Source: Candidatus Borkfalkia faecipullorum (lineage in GTDB: Bacteria; Bacillota; Clostridia; Christensenellales; Borkfalkiaceae). Taken from it: 59,042 nt of DNA. Below, one piece after another: positions 58,353-59,042 of this stretch. Where the stretch lies: NCBI GenBank assembly GCA_019114245.1, contig DXFX01000103.1, forward strand, positions 1 through 59,042, written 5' to 3'. A program made the position numbers and the translations under genes. The notes below the pieces were generated by a model that was not told the DNA's origin, ran no database searches, and was given only the letters and a program-made list of their open reading frames with translations. The stretch's first letter is position 1. Each line of letters starts with the position of its first letter.

Positions 58353-59042
58353 TCAATATTCCAGATTTCCCACCGTTCTCGGATAGGGCAGAACGTCGCG
58401 GATGTTGGAAATGCCCGTCAAGTACATGATCATGCGCTCGAATCCCAGACCGTAGCCCGAATGGATCGTGCCGCCGTACTTGCGCAGATTGATATAAAAT
58501 TCGTAGTCGGCGGGGTTGAGCCCCAGCTCTTTCATGCGGGCGAGCAGGACGTCCTCGCGCTCCTCTCTCTGCGAACCGCCGATCAGCTCGCCGATGCCGG
58601 GAACCAGAAGGTCGGCCGCGGCGACCGTCTTGTTGTCGTCGTTGAGGCGCATATAGAACGCCTTGATCTCCTTGGGATAATCGGTGAGGAACACGGGCTT
58701 TTTATACACCTGTTCGGTGAGATAGCGCTCGTGCTCGCTCTGCAGGTCGCACCCCCAGTACACGGGGAACTCGAACTTGTCCTTCACCTTTTCGAGGATG
58801 GAGATGGCTTCCGTATAGGTAAGGCGCACAAACTCGCTTTCCGAAACGTTTTTCAACCGTTCGATGAGCCCCTTGTCCACAAAGTTGTTCAGGAACTCGA
58901 TCTCTTCCTTGCAGGACTCCATGACGTAGTCTATGATATACTTGACCATCGCCTCGGCGACGTCCATATTCCCCGCGAGGTCGCAGAAAGACATTTCCGG
59001 CTCGATCATCCAGAACTCCGCCGCGTGGCGGGTGGTGTTGGA
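58353..59042 (-). CDS. asnS: asparaginyl-tRNA synthetase, C-terminal part
   Basis: The last 229 codons of AsnRS are present; the start is beyond the window edge, and the frame stays open to the last base. It includes the class II catalytic core: [17 protein letters not shown] (motif 2), [16 protein letters not shown], then [31 protein letters not shown], and motif 3 [22 protein letters not shown] ending [11 protein letters not shown]. It charges tRNA-Asn with asparagine. Confidence 0.96.
   Translation of the reverse strand, partial: SNTTRHAAEFWMIEPEMSFCDLAGNMDVAEAMVKYIIDYVMESCKEEIEFLNNFVDKGLIERLKNVSESEFVRLTYTEAISILEKVKDKFEFPVYWGCDLQSEHERYLTEQVYKKPVFLTDYPKEIKAFYMRLNDDNKTVAAADLLVPGIGELIGGSQREEREDVLLARMKELGLNPADYEFYINLRKYGGTIHSGYGLGFERMIMYLTGISNIRDVLPYPRTVGNLEY

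Overview
The window looks like chromosome from a GC-rich member of the Clostridia (Bacillota). Supporting signs are near-consensus sigma-A promoters with 17-base spacers, AGGAGG-type ribosome binding sites, U-tailed terminators, an FMN riboswitch before an ECF-type riboflavin transporter, YlxM/KhpA/RbgA-type genes, and GPH and glycoside hydrolase family 3 (GH3) genes typical of gut Clostridia. A Christensenellales-like lineage is possible but is only a guess. I see no prophage, insertion sequence, CRISPR array or plasmid gene.

Layout. 1-2.6 kb: tRNA-Gly and a minus-strand operon (aldo/keto reductase, RdgB, YfcE) with an XRE regulator. 2.6-5.1 kb: a two-gene ABC transporter. 5.1-7.6 kb: two tandem M29 aminopeptidases. 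7.7-10.8 kb: an ECF sigma factor, a membrane protein that is probably its anti-sigma factor, and a paralogous lipoprotein behind two promoter-like repeats. 10.9-15.5 kb: MFS exporter, SpoU methyltransferase, YhbY, Obg and endonuclease III. 15.5-17.8 kb: DUF3343 and a class V aminotransferase around a symmetric palindrome, then two unknown small proteins. 17.9-22.1 kb: S41 protease, cytidine deaminase, malic enzyme and a PucR-type regulator. 22.3-26.2 kb: a polytopic protein with a Q/Y/G-rich linker, then a PadR-DUF1700-DUF4097 operon whose middle gene is frameshifted. 26.3-37.2 kb: a carbohydrate region with two GH3 enzymes, a DUF4965/glutaminase-like protein, an MFS and a GPH transporter and a GT2. 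37.4-46.6 kb: isocitrate dehydrogenase, Ddl, a membrane-fused MurF-like ligase, hydrolase, RimI, TsaB, TsaE, riboswitch-controlled RibU, YraN, RNase HII and RbgA. 46.9-59.0 kb: TrmD, a novel membrane protein, RimM, KhpA, S16, Ffh, YlxM, FtsY, SMC, RNase III, PlsX and the C-terminal part of AsnS.

The right half is a conserved housekeeping block for translation, protein targeting and chromosome maintenance, with lineage-specific changes. A two-TM protein sits between rimM and trmD, rplS is not after trmD, and acpP is not between plsX and rnc. The most unusual signal is a ~205-base element present twice, in the trmD/rbgA and smc/ftsY gaps. Its hairpins keep the same geometry while their stems change by compensatory substitutions, as expected of a structured RNA or hairpin-based mobile repeat. 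The ECF sigma module with a duplicated promoter-like motif is the other leading candidate for an undescribed system.
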